A stretch of DNA of 64,000 nucleotides from Branchiostoma floridae. Lineage: Eukaryota; Chordata; Leptocardii; Amphioxiformes; Branchiostomatidae. The stretch spans positions 16,277,921 to 16,341,920 of the forward strand of contig NC_049981.1 of the NCBI RefSeq assembly GCF_000003815.2, in the 5' to 3' direction. Position 1 is the stretch's first letter; each line of letters starts with the position of its first letter. Positions 58,801 to 64,000 of this stretch are shown one piece after another. The position numbers and the translations under genes are program-made. The notes beneath the pieces were generated by a model. It saw only the letters and a program-made list of their open reading frames with translations, ran no database searches and had not been told where the DNA came from.

Positions 58801-61800
58801 GGGGGATATAACAGGGTGGGAATGGTCCTTTCACACTAAAGCTAGGAATAATACAGCATAGTACAGGGTTGGTGATGGACTTTAAGCAGAGGAATTTTCT
58901 TCAACACTAAGGAAATGGGAGGTTACAATATAGTACAGTGTAGAGGATGCTGGGGAGGATACAGAATAGTATTGGGTGGGGGAAGGTCCTTCAGCATTAG
59001 GGCTAGGGAGGGTACAGGATGGTACATGGTGGGGAAGGTCTTTCAGCACAAAGGCTGGGAGAGTACAGGATGGAAAAGAGCGATNNNNNNNNNNNNNNNN
59101 NNNNNNNNNNNNNNNNNNNNNNNNNNNNNNNNNNNNNNNNNNNNNNNNNNNNNNNNNNNNNNNNNNNNNNNNNNNNNNNNNNNNNNNNNNNNNNNNNNNN
59201 NNNNNNNNNNNNNNNNNNNNNNNNNNNNNNNNNNNNNNNNNNNNNNNNNNNNNNNNNNNNNNNNNNNNNNNNNNNNNNNNNNNNNNNNNNNNNNNNNNNN
59301 NNNNNNNNNNNNNNNNNNNNNNNNNNNNNNNNNNNNNNNNNNNNNNNNNNNNNNNNNNNNNNNNNNNNNNNNNNNNNNNNNNNNNNNNNNNNNNNNNNNN
59401 NNNNNNNNNNNNNNNNNNNNNNNNNNNNNNNNNNNNNNNNNNNNNNNNNNNNNNNNNNNNNNNNNNNNNNNNNNNNNNNNNNNNNNNNNNNNNNNNNNNN
59501 NNNNNNNNNNNNNNNNNNNNNNNNNNNNNNNNNNNNNNNNNNNNNNNNNNNNNNNNNNNNNNNNNNNNNNNNNNNNNNNNNNNNNNNNNNNNNNNNNNNN
59601 NNNNNNNNNNNNNNNNNNNNNNNNNNNNNCTTACTATTCAAGAGTGACATCCAAAGTCGCAAAGAAAATTAACAGTTCATGTTTGAAAAAGATTGAAGTA
59701 ACAAGTGAAAAACATAACAGTTGTTTTCAGTACTGTATGAGTTCACAGTGAGTAGTCAAATTCACAAACTTGAAGAGACACAGCAGAGATGTCAGAGTTA
59801 ACAGTATACCCACCTTCCAGGTGATGGTATAGTCAGTGTCATCAAAGAACAGGTTGCCTTCCCTGTCCCTGGGGAAAAGGGTGCCATCTCCTGGGTTCTG
59901 TTGGGAGTTGTTGGGACAAAAAAATAATTTCATAAATGTCACATCCACAAAAACTTACTGTCCCTTGTTAAATGTTTAACTTAAAGAGAGATTGTCTCTA
60001 AAATAGGTAATTTTTCTGATTTTTTTAACAATATGTTGAAATAGATATTTATCAGATGATGATTAGGAAATAGTAACAAAGGCAAAAACAATCTATGAAC
60101 TGTTTAAAAGTAACATAATTTTATTAGACATTTTCATTATCTGAAGCCGAAGTCCAATCACAGTGAGTCACCTAACATCACAGTTTTGGTGTTGCCTGAC
60201 CCTGTAAACAACAGGTAGTTGAGTGTCAAATGGTTATTTCAGTGTGCTACAGGTTAATGCCATACCCTGAATGCCCATGGGGTGTGGATCAGGTACATGT
60301 CCAGATAGTCCAGCCCAAGCCTCTTCAGACTGTCCAGAGCTGCCGGACGCACATCTTTAGGGTCATGGTGGGTCGCCCACAGCTTCAGGAAAGGACAAAA
60401 AGTACCAGGCTATTTGTTTACAAACAATACGAGCTGAAAGCACAATAATCAAACTCATGCTTCTATATACCCTTCAACATTAACTGGTCAGGCCCTAAAG
60501 GCCAACACCACTAAGCTAGGAAAATACTGAGAAAGAACTGGCCACAAAGGCTGTGAGTGGAGCTCAATATAAAAACCTGGACAGTGAGAATAAAGTATAT
60601 GTTACACTAAGACGGATTTTTAAGGGAAGAAATCACAAATTTTAAACTAATTGTTGTCCATTTTAAATCTGACAGGATGAATGTGCGTTAAACAATTGAC
60701 AGCATGTTATGTGGACAAAGTTTTCAAATGACAACAAAAGTGCACCTTCCCAGTGATGAACATCTCCCGCCTGTTCACAGTTTTGTCCAGAATCTTGTCC
60801 TTGATGGCCCTCCCCACTTCTTCCTCATTCTCATAGGCATGGGCAGTGTCGATATGGCGGTATCCAGCATTGATGGCTGCCTTCGTGCACTCGTAGGCAG
60901 TTTTCTGTGTTATGGTACACAAAAGTCTGAATTAGTTACTGTCAACTCATCTTACCGTACTGGGATGCATTTCTGCAGTAATAGAGCATAAATAATGTTC
61001 ATGATGATGTGATGAGTTCACTGTAAGAGCTCAACACCAAAGCCTGTAAACACAAAACCACTGGAAATGGTTCTCAATTTCTGGTATCTTTATAGATANN
61101 NNNNNNNNNNNNNNNNNNNNNNNNNNNNNNNNNNNNNNNNNNNNNNNNNNNNNNNNNNNNNNNNNNNNNNNNNNNNNNNNNNNNNNNNNNNNNNNNNNAT
61201 CTTTATAGATAAGAGGCTTTAGAAATTTGTTAAAAGGATGCACAAAGTTCATAATGCATAACGTTAATGTAAGGGTTTTTATTATAGATAAATTGAAGCA
61301 GCAGACATAGTGGGACAGAATGAATAAATGAAAAGAATACAATTCTTTTATGAAGAAAAGGTGGAAAGAAATACAGTAAATAAGGAAGGCAATGAGATGA
61401 AGAAAATGAAAATGGAAAAATAAATATAAATGAATGAATGATAGAGTGAAAGAAGAGAAGGAAGAAAAATGAAAGAAGGGAGAGCAATGGGTTTAAAAAA
61501 TAGTATGAAAGAAGGGAAAAAACGAGAAATGACAGCTTTTCACCTTGTACTCCTCGGATTTTAGTGGCAGCAGTTTTCCACCCATGGTGTAAGCATATGG
61601 AACCTAAAATGGGAAAAATAAATAAATCTTACCATGTAAAATTTTGTCCGATGTGGCATGTCAGCGACTCTCCGAATTGCAGTCTACTTATATGTTTGTT
61701 CCACACATTATTTTGCATAACAGTTTCTAAATCAGTTAAAGTCAGAGAAAGGTTTATCGTCATTCATATCTGAAGATAGTCAAAGACCTTCGTATAAGAA

Positions 61801-62179
61801 TTAAAATGGCCGACAAACACAAGGTGAAATTTAAAACTCCCTCCCCCAGAATGAATTACCATGTGAATTCCATGCAAAACACAGGTGACAGGTGATAGCA
61901 AAATGTGAAATAGAAATGGTAAAAATATGACTGGGTTGTATATCCACAAGACAAACACCTTATAACAACCGAAATTACTGCAGTGTTACATTTAACTAAC
62001 GTTACATAAAAACAACAGAAACAAGTGTCCGTGTGACCTTCGCAATCGAAGAAAAGAGACACATGCACAATTGGCCGTTAATACAGTTTTACGAAGTTAC
62101 TTACCCTCCAATAAGTTCCAAGTCCCAGCAAAGGCAGTCTAGCCCCGTTGGACAGCTTGATAGCTGTACTAGCTGCCAT
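55883..62179 (-). CDS. Aldo-keto reductase (AKR1-like), one exon missing in a gap
   Basis: Exons in phase: 62179-62105, 61603-61544, 60904-60746, 60382-60266, 59897-59814, then one expected exon in gap 59085-59629, then 57504-57398, 56968-56887, 56727-56644, 56331-56249 and 55952-55883 (TAG). It is an NADPH-dependent cytosolic carbonyl reductase with a TIM-barrel fold. The tetrad is Asp64, Tyr69, Lys98 and His131, at exactly the spacing of human AKR1B1 (43/48/77/110). Cofactor residues appear in [14 protein letters not shown]. The motif GLGTYW starts the barrel. The missing exon should carry the conserved AMEEL...GISNFN segment between DTDYTITWK and MELHPYLSQ. Exon 2 (60 bases, phase 0 on both sides) adds 20 residues absent from ordinary AKRs. 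The substrate is not predictable. Confidence 0.9.
57560..59084. repeat. Minisatellite, about 51-bp units, in an AKR intron
   Basis: Imperfect tandem units carry TTCAGCACTAAGGAAAGGGA and TACTACAGGATGGGATGG. They are regular (about 51 bp) between 57880 and 58330, resume at 58540 after an inserted element, then become ragged and run into the gap. Frames across it are artefacts. Confidence 0.85.
58328..58539. mobile_element. MITE inserted in the minisatellite with TA duplication
   Basis: The element 58330-58537 starts CTGTAAATGCA and ends TGCATTTACAG. TA flanks both ends. Comparing with neighbouring units (ACAGAATACTACAGG) shows insertion at their TA. The body has several short TTCGCGG/CCGCGAA inverted motifs and no frame. 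A nonautonomous Tc1/mariner-like element is the likely class. Confidence 0.8.
59085..59629. other. Assembly gap (545 N)
   Basis: Unresolved stretch entered through a minisatellite on the left. It falls where one conserved aldo-keto reductase exon is expected. Confidence 0.99.
61099..61198. other. Assembly gap (100 N), probably spurious
   Basis: The 13 bases ATCTTTATAGATA end the left flank (61086-61098) and begin the right flank (61199-61211). Overlapping contig ends suggest no sequence is really missing. Lies in intron 2 of the aldo-keto reductase. Confidence 0.85.
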
Positions 62180-63888
62180 TTTTCTGCAAATTTTGGAGCT
62201 CAAAAATATCACAATTCAGCTCAGCTCACCACTCTTCTCTTCTCTGTCTGGTCTCGTTCTCAGACGTAAACATGAACTTTTGGAACAATGTAATACCGTA
62301 GGGGTGCCAACCGCTTATGTATTTTATGGTACAGTACTGTATCTTTATATTGCTATAATAGCTTTGTATCTTTCTCATGTAGACTTGAATTAAATATATT
62401 AACCATGACACGCGACATAAGATATTTATGGTAAGGGTAAAGCGAAATAAAATATAAATGTATTGTACGTTTTCCCCATATGGAAATAATGGACGAGGCG
62501 AGACTATAAGTCATGTGATCAAAACACGTGGAACACAGCCAAGTCAAATGTTTTCGTGAAACCGAAGGTAAAATAAGTTGGGAAACAGTGTTTGTATCTA
62601 TACTAAGACCGATCACATGCTCTAATTAAAATCTTTGGTACCAAAGTAAATGTTTAAGACTAAAAGGAACAGTAATGGATCTAAACCGGATTTGTTGAGA
62701 CAAATTAGAAGTGAGTTTAAGAGATTGTCTGTTATTGGTTAACTTATGTGAAGTATTTATTCACACAAGTACAGCGATCCACTTTGTTACTTTATTCCAT
62801 AACAGCTGATTCATGTTAAAACATTCGTTACCGTTGCATCTATATATACTGTAGTAAAGCTCAGGAACATTTGCATAGATGGTATGGCCAGATAACAAAA
62901 GTGGATGTATTATCAAATCACAGGCTAAACTTCTTTCCATTGATTCAGTCGCAGTTGATAAAATTGATGGCAAACTTAAAGAGAACGCAGTGTTACAATT
63001 TCTATATTTCCCCTGTGTACATCACCTATTCATAGAGCTATTTCACGCGTATTATTAGGGTTATGTAATGTACAGTTGATGAAACTGCACTCGATTACTT
63101 TGACGGTCTATCAGCGACATCTTGCGATTTATTACTGTATTGCAGGTCCATACTGAGCTTATTTGTGCCAGGTGTTCTGCTTACTTACTGCTGCTTCAAG
63201 TCGAGTCCATTCGACCTCGAGTTGTGATGGCAGACCTGTACTGATTTGTATTTTCCTACACCAGTGTAGTTTGTTACTGGATGTTGGTATTACGTCAGGC
63301 CATTAATATCTTTATAGTGTGTATCCTGTCTATATTTCTATGTGTATGTTGCTACTGATTGACAGCAGGGTATAATTGTATTTCCTTGTGATGCAATATA
63401 TTGTCTTCCGCACGATGTCCCTATTGTCCTATAGATTGGTCGCTAGTCTCCATCAGCTATTGCAGCGTCGAACTGAGGAGGGGACGTCTTACTGTCTGAC
63501 AGAGACGAACTTGATTGTAGCACTGCCTGAGACTGTTCTCTCTTCTGAAATCATAACACAAAATATGCTTCAGAAATCTAAATCAATATCTTAAGACAAG
63601 AAACGAGCCATTTTGTCAGAGAATTTTAGGAAATTTAAAAGTAAACATGGAAAGATCAGCCCTGAGATTGATTTAAAATGGGGCTCACATACACACATAG
63701 GTATTAGTCATAAAGGAAGGCCTGAACTAAGATGGAAGGACAAAGATTGGGCAGACTAAACATACTTGAGGAGGGTCGGGTCTTCCGAAAGGACTGAAAG
63801 AAGCGATACTCTCTAAAGAACGACCCTGCGGCTTACTTTGGAAAGATACATGTAACATTTTATGAGTTCACTAGATGATTTAGCGTAC
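62180..63888. other. Intergenic between AKR and the right-end gene
   Basis: Upstream side of the aldo-keto reductase and downstream side of the partial right-end gene. No exon was recognised; a C-terminal exon of the right-end gene may lie here undetected. Confidence 0.35.
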
Positions 63889-63989
63889 CTTGTATCTTCT
63901 CTTGCCGCACGGACTTTTGGCAAATAGGACTTGCACCAAAGTCACGACCAACGCCAGACCAGCCATACCCGCAAGGATGAAGAACACAC
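63889..63989 (-). CDS. Partial ionotropic glutamate receptor-like exon (membrane helix 4)
   Basis: One exon bounded by TTCTACAG|G and AAG|GTACGC, entering with two bases and leaving in phase 0. It reads GVFFILAGMAGLALVVTLVQ followed by VLFAKSPCGKRRYK: a hydrophobic helix, then basic residues. AMPA/kainate receptors have a similar fourth helix (GVFYIL..G.GLAL followed by Lys/Arg) at this place, so an iGluR is the best guess. Another multipass protein cannot be excluded. The rest lies beyond the window. Confidence 0.5.
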
Positions 63990-64000
63990 CTGTAGAAGCA

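Noticed and set aside
58915-59751. Long frames of more than 200 codons on both strands
   Set aside because: They consist mostly of unknown residues across the 545-N gap.

Overview
The window looks like nuclear DNA of a lancelet (amphioxus, Branchiostoma or close kin). This is inferred from intron-rich genes with GT..AG borders, a single-exon Toll-like receptor with two cysteine clusters, a CYP2-clan P450, LINE and tRNA-derived SINE remnants, many short inverted-repeat elements, microsatellites and scaffold gaps (runs of N). Nothing is operon-like. Species cannot be fixed from the sequence alone.

Layout. 1-4.4 kb: no gene; a GC-rich GAGAGCGC array inside duplicated flanks, two large palindromes and two gaps. 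4.4-10.2 kb (minus): a five-exon secreted inhibitor-like protein, one Kunitz domain followed by about five antistasin-like modules. 10.2-18.5 kb: no confident gene; a decayed LINE reverse transcriptase and SINE-like pieces. 18.5-23.2 kb (plus): a seven-exon phospholipid phosphatase-related (PLPPR-type) membrane protein with all three catalytic motifs degenerate. 23.2-33.3 kb: 3' UTR, then intergenic DNA with nested inverted-repeat elements. 33.3-36.4 kb (plus): a six-exon CYP2-like cytochrome P450. 37.8-41.1 kb (minus): an intronless 1081-residue Toll-like receptor convergent with the P450. 41.1-48.7 kb: repeats, a LINE reverse transcriptase and one weak orphan exon. 48.7-53.7 kb (plus): a seven-exon Rab3-like small GTPase. 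55.9-62.2 kb (minus): an aldo-keto reductase with eleven visible or expected exons, one of them probably in a gap. 63.9-64.0 kb (minus): one exon resembling the fourth membrane helix of an ionotropic glutamate receptor.

The genes do unrelated jobs (protease inhibition, lipid-phosphatase-like scaffold, oxidation, innate immunity, vesicle traffic, carbonyl reduction, neurotransmission), so I see no joint system. All exon models were built by hand from splice consensus and reading-phase agreement; every model below closes in frame. The most unusual coding features are the inhibitor protein, in which none of the six modules has a basic P1 residue, and a 20-codon symmetric exon in the aldo-keto reductase. 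The most informative non-coding features are inverted-repeat elements whose insertion sites can be read directly because they landed in an older repeat or in a minisatellite.
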